Positions 42,245 to 51,317 of a stretch of 64,000 nt of DNA are shown piece after piece. Source of the stretch: Paenarthrobacter sp. AR 02 (GTDB lineage Bacteria > Actinomycetota > Actinomycetes > Actinomycetales > Micrococcaceae); contig NZ_JAJUKH010000001.1 of NCBI RefSeq assembly GCF_021538675.1, positions 248,001 to 312,000 on the forward strand, read 5' to 3'. The stretch's first letter is position 1, and each line of letters begins with the position of its first letter. A program made the translations under genes and the position numbers. The notes under the pieces were generated by a model. That model saw nothing but the letters and a program-made list of their open reading frames with translations, did no database searches and was not told the origin of the DNA.

Positions 42245-44671
42245 TTGAACTTCAATGGACCCCCAGTGAGCCGCAGGACCCTTTTCCGCGCCGGAGGGGC
42301 GGCCGCACTTGCTGGCGTCATGCTTTCCCAGGCTGGACCTTCTTTTGCGGCTTCCGGGCTGCAGGAACTCATCGACCGACGGCGGCTGGTCCTCACGGGT
42401 GGACAGAGCGCAGCGGGCATTCCGGAATTGGCCTCGCAGCTTGAAGGCATGGGCCAGACCACCGAAAAATGGTGGTCCTCCATGGACAAGGCATCCTCCC
42501 GGACAGCATTGTGGGCCGACATTCCGCTGACTGGCATCGGGCAGTCCACGGCCGCAACCGGAAACATGGGCCTGCACTTCAACCGCCTCTACGACATGGC
42601 CCTCGGATACGCAGTCCCAGGCAATCCCTGGGCCGGCAACGCGAACCTGGCCGCTGACATCGTTGCCGGCTTGCAACTCCTGAATGACACTGCGTACAAG
42701 CCGTCCATCAAGGCAGCGGGCAACTGGTGGTTCTGGGAGATCGGCGTCCCGCGCAAAGCCGTCGACATACTGACGCTTCTTCATGCCGAAGTTCCCGAAG
42801 CATTGCGGACGTCCCTGTTGGCAGCTGTCCGCTGGTTCGCACCCAACCCGAACTGGCGCGGCCGCGCTACCTCCCTGGCGGAGACCGGGGCCAACCGCGT
42901 GGACAAGTCGCTGGCCTGCTGCATGCGCGGGATTTTGGATAACAAACCGGACGAGATCGCCCTGGGCAGGGACGCTCTGAGCGACACAGTCCGCGGCGGA
43001 ACCAACAGTGTCTTCACCTACGTCACCAGCGGAGACGGCTTCTACGCGGACGGCTCCTATGTCCAGCACTCCTATTTGCCCTACGCAGGAACCTACGGTG
43101 TGGTGGCTTTGGCTGGGATCGCCGAGATCATCGCGATGCTCGGGGGAAGCAACTGGGCCGTCAACGATCCCAAACGTTCGGTGCTCCTTGATGCCGTGGA
43201 GGACACCTACGCACCCTTCGTCTGGGATGGGCGGATCATGGACACCATCCGCGGACGCGCAGTCTCCCGCCAGCGCGAACCCGACTACGTCAGCGGCTTC
43301 GGTCTCATCTCAGCGGTCCTTCTCCTGGCGCCTGGTTGCGACGAGCCGTACCGTTCCCGCTTCCTGGCTCTGGCGAAAGGCTGGCTGGAACGCTGCGCGG
43401 ACCAGAAACTCGTCGGGCATCCTACCCAGAGCCTGGCAAAGTCGTTGCTGTCCCTCGGAGTGCTTTCTGATTCCGCAGTGGTTGCCGCACCGGCTCCCGT
43501 CTACAGCCGGATGTTCGCCGACCAGGACAGGTTGGTCCACCACCGTCCGGACTGGGGCTGCACGGTAAACCTGTCCTCCAAGCGGATTGGACGCTATGAG
43601 TGGGGCAACAGCGAGAACAACCTCGGCTGGTACCAGGGCGATGGCATGACGTTCCTGTACACGCGGCAGGATCCGTCCCAGTTCAGTGCTGATTTCTGGC
43701 CCACTGTGGACCCCTATGCCCTTCCTGGCACCACCGTTAACGACCAAGTTCGTGCCACTGGGGCGGGGGCCGCAGGAACCGGAATCCCCCGCGCCTTCCA
43801 GGCCTTTGCCGGCGGGCTTACCGTGGACGGCCGCTGGGGCGTCATCGGCATGGACCACCTCAACCACGACAAGACCCTGTCCGGCCGTAAGTCGTGGTTT
43901 TTCCTGGATGACGCTGTGGTCTGCCTCGGCGCAGGCATCACGGGAACGGGCGGAGCTGCGGTGCGGACCACCATTGAGAACAGGTCCTTCGCCACAGATT
44001 CCGCCCCGGCGGTCCGGACGGACTCCAGGAACCGGCGGATGGCGCCCGGGGAAGCGCCCGTGGTCTTGAAACGGTCCGTGCATCTTGAAGGCCACGGCGG
44101 GTACGTCTTCCTTGATGCTCCGGGCGTTTCCGGGGCTCCCGACGTTGCGGTGGTGCGCCGGACAGGGACCTGGTTCGACATCAACTCAGGTGCAGACACC
44201 GGTGGAAGCACGGATCCCGTCACCAGGGACTATGTGACCATCACGCACCGCCACGGCGTTGACCCTGCGGGATCGGGCTACGCCTACATGATCCTGCCTG
44301 CCGCCGACCATTCGACCACGTTCTCCCAGTCGGGGAACCCCGATGTGAAAGTTCTTGCCAACTCGGCGGATGTGCAGATGGTCGAATCCGGCAAAGACAG
44401 CCTGGTCATGGCCAACTTCTTCGCTGCAGCATCCGGGGGCGGATACACAGCATCCGGGCCGTGCACGGTGTCCGCACACAGGATCGGTGACAAGCTCACA
44501 CTGTCCGTCGCCGACCCGTCACGGACGCAGGCTTCGGTGCGTGTGACGCTTCCCGGCTCGTGGAACACCGTGGTCCAGGCGGATGCCGGTGCTGTGCTCA
44601 CTGCCGGCAACACCATCGAGGTCCAGCTCGACGGACACGGCCACCAGAAGAACCTGACGCTGGGCAGCTAG
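42245..44671 (+). CDS. Polysaccharide lyase family 8 (hyaluronate/chondroitin/xanthan lyase-like), Tat-secreted
   Basis: This protein has about 808 residues. The TTG at 42245 is preferred because ACGGAGCA lies just upstream; TTG 42230 and GTG 42269 are possible. The Tat signal is SRRTLFRAGG (R10, R11) with a hydrophobic core and SFAA. The alpha-toroid shows the aromatic patch GNWWFWEIGVPRK with the catalytic-Asn position, then SYVQHSYLPYAGTYG with catalytic His and Tyr exactly nine residues apart as in PL8, and the Arg segment RGRAVSRQ. The beta-sandwich C-terminal half follows, with the catalytic-Glu region NSENN. It cleaves an acidic polysaccharide by beta-elimination outside the cell; the substrate is undecided. 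No sugar-uptake genes are adjacent. Confidence 0.9.
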   Translation: MNFNGPPVSRRTLFRAGGAAALAGVMLSQAGPSFAASGLQELIDRRRLVLTGGQSAAGIPELASQLEGMGQTTEKWWSSMDKASSRTALWADIPLTGIGQSTAATGNMGLHFNRLYDMALGYAVPGNPWAGNANLAADIVAGLQLLNDTAYKPSIKAAGNWWFWEIGVPRKAVDILTLLHAEVPEALRTSLLAAVRWFAPNPNWRGRATSLAETGANRVDKSLACCMRGILDNKPDEIALGRDALSDTVRGGTNSVFTYVTSGDGFYADGSYVQHSYLPYAGTYGVVALAGIAEIIAMLGGSNWAVNDPKRSVLLDAVEDTYAPFVWDGRIMDTIRGRAVSRQREPDYVSGFGLISAVLLLAPGCDEPYRSRFLALAKGWLERCADQKLVGHPTQSLAKSLLSLGVLSDSAVVAAPAPVYSRMFADQDRLVHHRPDWGCTVNLSSKRIGRYEWGNSENNLGWYQGDGMTFLYTRQDPSQFSADFWPTVDPYALPGTTVNDQVRATGAGAAGTGIPRAFQAFAGGLTVDGRWGVIGMDHLNHDKTLSGRKSWFFLDDAVVCLGAGITGTGGAAVRTTIENRSFATDSAPAVRTDSRNRRMAPGEAPVVLKRSVHLEGHGGYVFLDAPGVSGAPDVAVVRRTGTWFDINSGADTGGSTDPVTRDYVTITHRHGVDPAGSGYAYMILPAADHSTTFSQSGNPDVKVLANSADVQMVESGKDSLVMANFFAAASGGGYTASGPCTVSAHRIGDKLTLSVADPSRTQASVRVTLPGSWNTVVQADAGAVLTAGNTIEVQLDGHGHQKNLTLGS

Positions 44672-44786
44672 GCAAGCACCGCCGTCGTGAATCCGCGCCG
44701 AAATCGTGGGAAGAGTGCCAAACCGTCCGGAGCCGGACAGCGAACTCGCGCGGTTCCCACGAACTCGCGGAAACCTGGCAACGCAA

Positions 44787-44826
44787 AAGAGGCGGGCGGG
44801 GGAAGTAAAACCCCGGCCCGCCTCTT
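44787..44826. terminator. Terminator hairpin between the PL8 lyase and gabT
   Basis: A 15-bp GC-rich stem with one bulge (44787-44801 and 44811-44826) and loop GAAGTAAAA, between convergent genes. Read on the minus strand it is followed by TT. Confidence 0.7.
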
Positions 44827-44843
44827 GCGCTGGAAAACAGCCC

Positions 44844-46199
44844 TTACGCGTGGGCCTTGATGGCTGCGGCGAGGACCTCGAGGCCGTCGATGAGCAGCTC
44901 GTCGCTGATGACCAGCGGCGGGAGCAGGCGGATGACGTTGCCGTAGGTGCCGCAGGTCAGGATGACGACGCCTTCCTGGAGGCAGGCAGCCGCAACAGCC
45001 TTGGTGAGCTCGGGGTTGGGTTCCTTGGAGCCGGCCTGAACGAGCTCGATGGCCAGCATGGCGCCGCGACCACGGACGTCGCCAACCACGGAAACTTCAG
45101 CTGCCAGCTCGCGGAGCTTGCCCAGGGCCAGCTCTTCGATGTGGCGGGCACGGCCGTTGAGGTCGTGCTGCTCCATGGTGTCGATGGCTGCCAGCGCTGC
45201 TGCACAAGCTACCGGGTTGCCACCGTAGGTGCCGCCGAGGCCGCCCGGGTGAACGGCGTCGAGCAGGTCCGCGCGGCCGGTGATGGCCGAGAGCGGAAGG
45301 CCGCCGGCGATGCCCTTGGCCATGGTGATGATGTCCGGGACAACACCTTCGTGGTCAACGGCGAACCATTCGCCCGTGCGGCAGAAGCCGGACTGGACCT
45401 CATCGGCGATGAACACGATGCCCTTTTCCTTGGCCCATGCGGACAGTGCCGGCAGGAAGCCTTCGGCCGGAACAATGAAGCCGCCCTCGCCCTGGATGGG
45501 CTCGATGATGATCGCGGCAACCTGGTCGCCACCGATCTGCTTCTCGATCGCGGTGATGGCGCGCTTGGCAGCCTCGGCACCGGTGATCTCCGGGTTCTCT
45601 TCACGGAACGGGTAGCTCATGGGCATGCGGTAGACCTCGGGCGCGAACGGGCCGAAGTTGGTCTTGTACGGCATGGCCTTGGCAGTCAGTGCCATGGTCA
45701 GGTTGGTGCGGCCGTGGTAGGCGTGGTCGAAAGCAACCACAGCGTCGCGGCCGGTGGCCAGACGTGCAACCTTGACGGCGTTCTCCACAGCTTCAGCGCC
45801 GGAGTTGAACAGCACGGTGCGCTTGGCGTGGTCGCCCGGAGTCAGGCGGTTAAGCTGCTCGGCGACTGCAACGTAACCCTCGTACGGGGTCACCATGAAG
45901 CAGGTGTGCGTGAAGTGTGCGGCAGCTTCCTGGACGGCGGCGACGACGGCGGGATCTGACGCGCCGACGCTGGTCACGGCGATGCCGGAGCCGAGGTCGA
46001 TGAAGGAGTTGCCGTCGACGTCGCGGATGATGCCGCCGTCGGCGTCTTCAACGTAGACGGGAACGCCTGAAGCAACGCCAGCAGCAACGACGGCGGCGCG
46101 ACGCTCGGCAAGTGCCTGCGACTTGGGGCCGGGGAAAGTGCCGTTGATGTTGCGCTTCTGCTCGATGCGGTACGAGAGCTCGTTCGCGGTGGTGGTCAT
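44844..46199 (-). CDS. gabT: 4-aminobutyrate aminotransferase
   Basis: This 451-residue class-III PLP aminotransferase starts at ATG 46199 after AAAGG. FNSGAEAVENAVKVAR (131-146), FIADEVQSGFCRTG and the Schiff-base lysine K295 in ITMAKGIAGGLPLSA are typical of GabT. It converts GABA and 2-oxoglutarate to succinate semialdehyde and glutamate in the cytoplasm. It lies 56 nt downstream of the ALDH gene, and the divergent PucR-type regulator further upstream completes a GABA/putrescine locus. Confidence 0.92.
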   Translation of the reverse strand: MTTTANELSYRIEQKRNINGTFPGPKSQALAERRAAVVAAGVASGVPVYVEDADGGIIRDVDGNSFIDLGSGIAVTSVGASDPAVVAAVQEAAAHFTHTCFMVTPYEGYVAVAEQLNRLTPGDHAKRTVLFNSGAEAVENAVKVARLATGRDAVVAFDHAYHGRTNLTMALTAKAMPYKTNFGPFAPEVYRMPMSYPFREENPEITGAEAAKRAITAIEKQIGGDQVAAIIIEPIQGEGGFIVPAEGFLPALSAWAKEKGIVFIADEVQSGFCRTGEWFAVDHEGVVPDIITMAKGIAGGLPLSAITGRADLLDAVHPGGLGGTYGGNPVACAAALAAIDTMEQHDLNGRARHIEELALGKLRELAAEVSVVGDVRGRGAMLAIELVQAGSKEPNPELTKAVAAACLQEGVVILTCGTYGNVIRLLPPLVISDELLIDGLEVLAAAIKAHA

Positions 46200-46255
46200 G
46201 GGTTTGCCTTTCTGGGAAATTCGTACGGGTGGGGCGGACGCGCTACGCGGCTGTG

Positions 46256-47686
46256 TCATGCATCCAATGCAGACATCACGTGCTTGATGCGCGTGTAGTC
46301 CTCCACGCCGTACATGGAGAGGTCCTTGCCGTAGCCGGACTGCTTGAAGCCACCGTGCGGCATCTCTGCCGTGAGGAGGATGTGGGTGTTGATCCAGACT
46401 GCACCGAAGTCCAGGTCGCGGCTCATGCGCATGGCCGTGCCGTGGTCGGTGGTCCAGACGCTGGAAGCCAGGGCGTACTCGACGTCGTTGGCCATTTCAA
46501 TTGCTTCTTCTTCGGTGCTGAACTTCTGGACGGTGATGACCGGTCCGAAGGTTTCCTTCTGCACGATGTCGTCGCTCTGCTTGGCGCCGGAGATGATGGT
46601 GGGCTCGAAGAAGAAGCCCTTCTCGCCTGCACGGTGGCCACCGGTTTCGATCTTGCAGTTCTCCGGGAGGTGCTCCACCACGGAGGTCACGGCGTTGAAG
46701 TGGTTCACGTTGTTGAGCGGGCCGAAGTAGTTGTCTTCGTCGTTCTGCGAGCCGGTGTGCAGGGTCTTGGTGTGCTCCACCATGGCTGCCACAACGTCGT
46801 CGTGGACCGAGTCCTCGATCAGCACGCGGGTGATGGCGGTGCAGTCCTGGCCGGCGTTGAAGAAAGCGAACTCGGCGATGGCCGCTGCGCTCTTCTTGAT
46901 GTCGGCATCCTTGAAGACGATGGCCGGGGCCTTGCCGCCAAGTTCCAGGTGGGCACGCTTGAGGCCCTTGGCTGCGCCGCTGGCGACGGCGATGCCGGCG
47001 CGGACGGAACCGGTGATGGACACCAGGCCGGGGACCTTGTGGTCAACCATCATGGCGCCGGTCTCGCCAGTGCCGAGGACGACGTTGAGGACGCCGGCAG
47101 GGAAGATCTCGCCTGCGAGGCGGGCCAGCACCAGGGTGGATTCCGGCGTGGTGTCGGAGGGCTTGAGGACCACGGTGTTGCCGGCGGCAAGCGCGGGGCC
47201 GATCTTCCAGATGGCCATCAGGAACGGGTAGTTCCAGGGCGCAACCTGGGCCACGACGCCGATGGGTTCGCGGCGCACGTAGGAAGTGTGGCCTTCGAAG
47301 TACTCGCCCGCGGACTTGCCTTCCATGATGCGTGCAGCACCGGCGAAGAAGCGGAGCTGGTCTGCGCCTGCCGCGATTTCCTCGGAGGCGATCAGGGAGC
47401 GGACCTGGCCGGTGTTGCGGTGCTGCGCTTCGACGAGTTCGTCGCTGTGTGCCTCTACTGCGTCCGCGAGCTTGAGGAGCATGAGCTGGCGCTGGCCCGG
47501 GGTGGCCTTCTTCCAGGACTTGAACGCTTCGTTGGCTGCGGTCATGGCGGCGTCCACGTCGGCCTGGACCGAAATGGGCGACTTGGCAACGATGTCGCCG
47601 GTGGCAGGATTGACGATGTCCAGGAGACCCGTACCTGCCGGCGTAACGAATTCGCCATTGATGAAGTTCTGCAAGGTTTGAACCAC
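46256..47686 (-). CDS. Gamma-aminobutyraldehyde/succinate-semialdehyde dehydrogenase
   Basis: This 476-residue ALDH starts at GTG 47686 after GAGGG. Motifs are VAPWNYPFLMAIWKIGPALAAGNTVVLKPS (148-177), base E248 in HLELGGKAPAIVF and nucleophile C282 in NAGQDCTAITR. The N-A-G-Q-D-C-T context is that of gamma-aminobutyraldehyde dehydrogenase (PatD/Prr) more than of GabD. So the pair may work as aminobutyraldehyde to GABA to succinate semialdehyde, that is, putrescine breakdown, although a GabD role cannot be excluded. It is divergent from the PucR-type gene. Confidence 0.87.
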   Translation of the reverse strand: MVQTLQNFINGEFVTPAGTGLLDIVNPATGDIVAKSPISVQADVDAAMTAANEAFKSWKKATPGQRQLMLLKLADAVEAHSDELVEAQHRNTGQVRSLIASEEIAAGADQLRFFAGAARIMEGKSAGEYFEGHTSYVRREPIGVVAQVAPWNYPFLMAIWKIGPALAAGNTVVLKPSDTTPESTLVLARLAGEIFPAGVLNVVLGTGETGAMMVDHKVPGLVSITGSVRAGIAVASGAAKGLKRAHLELGGKAPAIVFKDADIKKSAAAIAEFAFFNAGQDCTAITRVLIEDSVHDDVVAAMVEHTKTLHTGSQNDEDNYFGPLNNVNHFNAVTSVVEHLPENCKIETGGHRAGEKGFFFEPTIISGAKQSDDIVQKETFGPVITVQKFSTEEEAIEMANDVEYALASSVWTTDHGTAMRMSRDLDFGAVWINTHILLTAEMPHGGFKQSGYGKDLSMYGVEDYTRIKHVMSALDA

Positions 47687-47829
47687 GGCGTGCAACCCTC
47701 TTTCGCTGTCTGGGCATGGATTTAGCTGATCAGAGCCTATGCCAGGCAGGGGGTCCAAGGAATAGTCAGCTGCACACAGACGAACCCTCCCCTTAGTGCG
47801 CTTGCCCAGCGCCGGGTTACCCTTAAACC

Positions 47830-49272
47830 ATGGCAATGTCCCTCGCTTCGCTCGTCGCTGTCCCCTCCCTCAAACTCCGCCAGGCGGGCCTCGCAGAGAC
47901 CACGATTAACCAGGACATCAGCTGGGTCGCCGTAACGGAGCTCGAGGATCCACAGCGCTTCCTGAGCGGTGGCGAGCTGGTCCTCACCACGGGATTGCGC
48001 CTCAAGAGCGCCGCGGACCAACGTCGTTTCGTCCGGCAGGCCCAACGCGCCGGTGCCGTCGGGATCGGTTTCGGCATCGGCCTGACCCACGAGTCCGTCC
48101 CGGAGGCCCTGGTCGCAGAGGCCAACCGTTGGGGTCTGCCACTGGTGGAGGTGCCCTACGAGATCCCGTTCATAGCCATCGGCAAACTCGTGGCCGAGTC
48201 GCACTCCGCCGACCACTATGCCAACCTCGAACGCCTCCTGGCCGGGCACCAGATCCTGGCCCGCTCGCTCCTCACCGGAGGCGGGCTCAACGAACTCCTC
48301 AAACAGTTGGGCAGCATGCTCCGCACCGATGTTGTGCTCACCCAGTTCAGTGCCCAGCTTTACAACAGCGTGGTTGGGAAACCGGCGCCGACGGCGGATG
48401 GCTGGGCGTCGTACCCGATTCCCACCGGCCGCAGGGACGCCTGCACGCTGTGGTTGCGGCAGCCTTTCGTGGACTCCGGGATTGTGAGTTACGCGCAGAA
48501 CCTGATCAGCGTGGAACTCAACAACATGGTCAAGCAGCGGCAGTCGCAGCGGGCCATGGCGGGTCAAGTGCTGGACGACGTCATTCACGGCACCTTGGAA
48601 ACCATTGAAGCGGCCCGGCGCTTGGCCGGGGTAGGCATCAACAGCACACGGAAGAACGTGGTGCTGGTTGCCGAGTCCACGGCGCACCACAAACAACTGG
48701 TCAGCATCTCGCTCCCCCAAGCGCTGGAAGCCGGCGTCAGCGCCGTCGTCGGGAAGGACCTGGTCACGGTCATCAGCGACGACGGCAGTTCGGCCACCGC
48801 CTTGGCCAAGAGCCTCAGCGATCACCTGCAGGAAGCCGGCATCCACGCAGTGATTGGAATCGGTGGCGCCTACACGAAGCCGAACGGCTTGCGCTGGAGC
48901 TACTTTGAGGCGCGCGACGCCGTGGCGCACGGCTTGCCGGTCAACGAACCCGAGCGGCTGAGTCTGACGTCGTTGTTGCTCGCCAGCGAGGATGTGCCCC
49001 TTGCCGATATGGCGAGCGAATCGTTGACTCCCCTCCGGAAGTTCGATGCCGCCCACGGAGCCGAGCTGGTGGCCACGTTGGAGAGCTACCTCAACCACAA
49101 CGGCTCGGTCGCAGCCGTCGCCGAAGCCCTGACGCTGCACCGGAACACCGTCCGCTACCGGCTGGCCCAGATCACTGAACTCACCGGCTACGACCCCTCC
49201 CAAACGCAGGATCGCGTGCAGTTGTGGCTGGCGCTGGCGGTCCAGCGTCTGGGCTCTCGAAACCCCAGGTAG
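47830..49272 (+). CDS. PucR-family transcriptional regulator (GabR-like)
   Basis: This is a 480-residue protein. The N-terminal purine-catabolism-regulator-like domain (about 10-125) contains SWVAVTELEDPQRFLSGGELVLTTG; a middle GGDEF-like region follows. The C-terminal helix-turn-helix is SVAAVAEALTLHRNTVRYRLAQITELTGYDP (about 430-460). In Corynebacterium a PucR-type GabR activates the gabTDP genes; the divergent position here, 143 nt from the ALDH start, suggests the same role. The ligand is presumably GABA or a pathway intermediate, which is inference. Confidence 0.87.
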   Translation: MAMSLASLVAVPSLKLRQAGLAETTINQDISWVAVTELEDPQRFLSGGELVLTTGLRLKSAADQRRFVRQAQRAGAVGIGFGIGLTHESVPEALVAEANRWGLPLVEVPYEIPFIAIGKLVAESHSADHYANLERLLAGHQILARSLLTGGGLNELLKQLGSMLRTDVVLTQFSAQLYNSVVGKPAPTADGWASYPIPTGRRDACTLWLRQPFVDSGIVSYAQNLISVELNNMVKQRQSQRAMAGQVLDDVIHGTLETIEAARRLAGVGINSTRKNVVLVAESTAHHKQLVSISLPQALEAGVSAVVGKDLVTVISDDGSSATALAKSLSDHLQEAGIHAVIGIGGAYTKPNGLRWSYFEARDAVAHGLPVNEPERLSLTSLLLASEDVPLADMASESLTPLRKFDAAHGAELVATLESYLNHNGSVAAVAEALTLHRNTVRYRLAQITELTGYDPSQTQDRVQLWLALAVQRLGSRNPR

Positions 49273-49310
49273 GCACCAGGGCGGAGAGGTTCGCCACAGA
49301 AGTGTGGACA

Positions 49311-49329
49311 TTAGACGTCAAACGTCTAA
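49311..49329 (+). promoter_or_regulatory. Palindromic FadR/GntR-type operator
   Basis: TTAGACGT-CAA-ACGTCTAA is a perfect inverted repeat with 8-bp arms and a 3-nt spacer, ending 9 nt before the MFS start at 49339. The size and spacing fit a GntR/FCD-family dimer site. The regulator gene lies in the same operon, so autoregulation is likely. Confidence 0.7.
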
Positions 49330-49338
49330 CCTTTAGAT

Positions 49339-50637
49339 ATGGCTGCGACGACCCCTTTGACTCCCACGACAGGAAATATCCCTACGACCTGCCCCACTGA
49401 CGCTGCTGGTTCGGTGTCTTCGGTGAGTTCGGCGAGCCAGGCAGTTCCTAAGACGCGCGTCGTCGCCGTCGTCGGCATTATCGCCGTGGTGCTCATCGGC
49501 CTGAACCTTCGCGCCGGTATTACCAGCGCCGCCGCCTTGTTCCACGATCTCCAGCAGGTCCTGGGGTACGGCGCACTGGTGGCGTCCATCCTGCCGTCCA
49601 TCCCGTTGCTCTGCTTCGCTGTCGCCGGAATGGGAACATCGTGGCTGACGCGCCGCGTAGGTGTCGAGAAGGCCATCGCCATCGCATTGGCACTGCTCGC
49701 CGCTGGCTTGCTGGTGCGGGGTATTCCCGCGACCGGGGCCCTGCTGGGTGGAACGGTGCTGGCAATGTCCGGCCTGGCCGTCTGCAACGTGGCCATGCCG
49801 TCGTTCATCCGGGAGCACTACTCCGAGCGCACCTCCATGATGACCGGCCTCTACACCTTCACCATGTCAGGCGGGGCCACCTTCGCCGCAGCGGTCAGCG
49901 TCCCCCTGTCCCAACAGCTCGGCTCTCCCTCGATGGGCCTGGCCGCTTGGGGCCTGCTGGGCGTTGCCGCGCTCCTGGGCTTCCTGCCCATGGTCCTGCA
50001 CACGCACCGCAACAGCACCAGGACCGAGCGCGCCCGCGTCTCCATGTGGCCGCTCCTGCGCACCCGCCTCGGTATCCTGATCACCGCGATCTTCACGTTC
50101 CAGGCCTTCCTTGCCTACGCCGTGATGAGCTGGTTCGCCTACATCCTGACCTCACAGGGCCTCAGCGCTTCCGAAAGCGGCCTGCAGTTCGGCGTCATGC
50201 AGCTCGTCTCCGTCGCTGCTGGCATGATCCTGCTCGCGTTCGGCTCCCGGCCGGGCATGCTGCGCCCCGCACTGTACCTCGCCAGCAGCTCCACGCTGTT
50301 GGCCATCGCCGCCATGATCTGGTTGCCCACATCCTTGGCAGTCGTGCCGGCTGTGCTGTTCGGTTTCGGCCTGGGCATCTTCCCGTTGGTCCTGGTGATC
50401 ATCAGCCGCAGCGGACGTTCGACGGCGGAAACCACCGCCCTCTCCACCATCGCCCAATCGCTGGGATACTTGATTGCGGCAGTTGGCCCCTTTGGCATGG
50501 GACTCCTCCACAGCGCCACCGGCGGCTGGGTGCTGCCTCTGAGCCTGCTGTCGATCGTGGCAGTGGCACTCATGGTTACCTGCCACATGCTCACCAGCAA
50601 GCGCACTGCCACCAAGACCGGACCGAGGACAGCATGA
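49339..50637 (+). CDS. MFS transporter (CynX/NimT type)
   Basis: This 432-residue protein has 12 membrane helices. The opening VVLIGLNLRAGITSAAALFHDLQQVLGYGALVASILPSIPLLCF is typical of CynX/NimT-like MFS proteins, which carry cyanate, nitroimidazoles or other small compounds. Residues 1-40 are a Thr/Ser-rich cytoplasmic lead. The start lies only 10 nt after the palindromic operator. It overlaps the regulator gene by ATGA, so both are coordinately made. The substrate is unknown. Confidence 0.85.
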   Translation: MAATTPLTPTTGNIPTTCPTDAAGSVSSVSSASQAVPKTRVVAVVGIIAVVLIGLNLRAGITSAAALFHDLQQVLGYGALVASILPSIPLLCFAVAGMGTSWLTRRVGVEKAIAIALALLAAGLLVRGIPATGALLGGTVLAMSGLAVCNVAMPSFIREHYSERTSMMTGLYTFTMSGGATFAAAVSVPLSQQLGSPSMGLAAWGLLGVAALLGFLPMVLHTHRNSTRTERARVSMWPLLRTRLGILITAIFTFQAFLAYAVMSWFAYILTSQGLSASESGLQFGVMQLVSVAAGMILLAFGSRPGMLRPALYLASSSTLLAIAAMIWLPTSLAVVPAVLFGFGLGIFPLVLVIISRSGRSTAETTALSTIAQSLGYLIAAVGPFGMGLLHSATGGWVLPLSLLSIVAVALMVTCHMLTSKRTATKTGPRTA

Positions 50638-51314
50638 CCCTGACCCCTTCGCATCGCCCAGCCTTGGCCGAGGAAATCACGGCCAAGCTGCGTGACATGA
50701 TCAAGTCCGGAGAGTGGCCCCTGCAGGAACGCATTCCTGCAGAACCGGAGCTGATGGCCTCGCTGGGCGTTTCCCGCGGCACCCTTCGTGAAGCCATCAA
50801 AGCCCTGGCGCACTCCGGGATGTTGGAAGTCCGTCGCGGCGACGGCACGTACGTCCGGGCCAATAGCGAGATGTCCGGCGCCGCCCAGCGGATGTATTTG
50901 GAGCACACGCAAGAGCACATTGTGGAGGTCCGGCTCGGCCTGGACACGCAGGCAGCCCGTTTGGCCACGAAGCATGCCACACCGGAGGACATCGCAGAGA
51001 TGCGCCGCCTCCTCGCCCGTCGTCACGATGCGTGGCTCGCCGAGGACTACCCCGCGTGGGCCTCGGCCGACTGGGAATTCCACGAACGTGTGGCCGTGGC
51101 CTCCGGAAACCCCCTGCTTCACCAGTTGTACGTCTCGTTCGGCGGTGTCTTCCACAACGACCTCCTCCGCCAGCAGCGCAAGGGCGGCTTCAATGGCATT
51201 CCCCGGGAAGGGCATGACGAGTTGGTGGATGCGTTGGAAGCCCACGATCCCGACGCTGCGGTGAGCAGTGTGTATCGGAACCTGGACTTCTGCGCTGACC
51301 AGGCCCAGCCGTAA
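50634..51314 (+). CDS. GntR-family (FadR/FCD subfamily) regulator
   Basis: This is a 226-residue protein. The GntR winged helix at about 8-75 includes ERIPAEPELMASLGVSRGTLREAIKALAHSGMLEVRRGDGTYV. The C-terminal FCD helical domain has D and H residues (EVRLGLDTQAARL, DWEFHERVAVASGNPLL) positioned to hold a metal and an organic acid ligand. The start overlaps the MFS stop (ATGA). It probably represses its own operon through the palindrome at 49311 until a carboxylate-type ligand binds. Confidence 0.9.
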   Translation: MTLTPSHRPALAEEITAKLRDMIKSGEWPLQERIPAEPELMASLGVSRGTLREAIKALAHSGMLEVRRGDGTYVRANSEMSGAAQRMYLEHTQEHIVEVRLGLDTQAARLATKHATPEDIAEMRRLLARRHDAWLAEDYPAWASADWEFHERVAVASGNPLLHQLYVSFGGVFHNDLLRQQRKGGFNGIPREGHDELVDALEAHDPDAAVSSVYRNLDFCADQAQP

Positions 51315-51317
51315 GTC

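Noticed and set aside
44706..45959. 417-codon open frame opposite gabT
   Set aside because: Antisense shadow; low-complexity Gly/Asp/Val composition and no ribosome site.
46229..47725. 498-codon open frame opposite the aminobutyraldehyde dehydrogenase
   Set aside because: Same antisense artefact; the minus-strand ALDH has all catalytic motifs.
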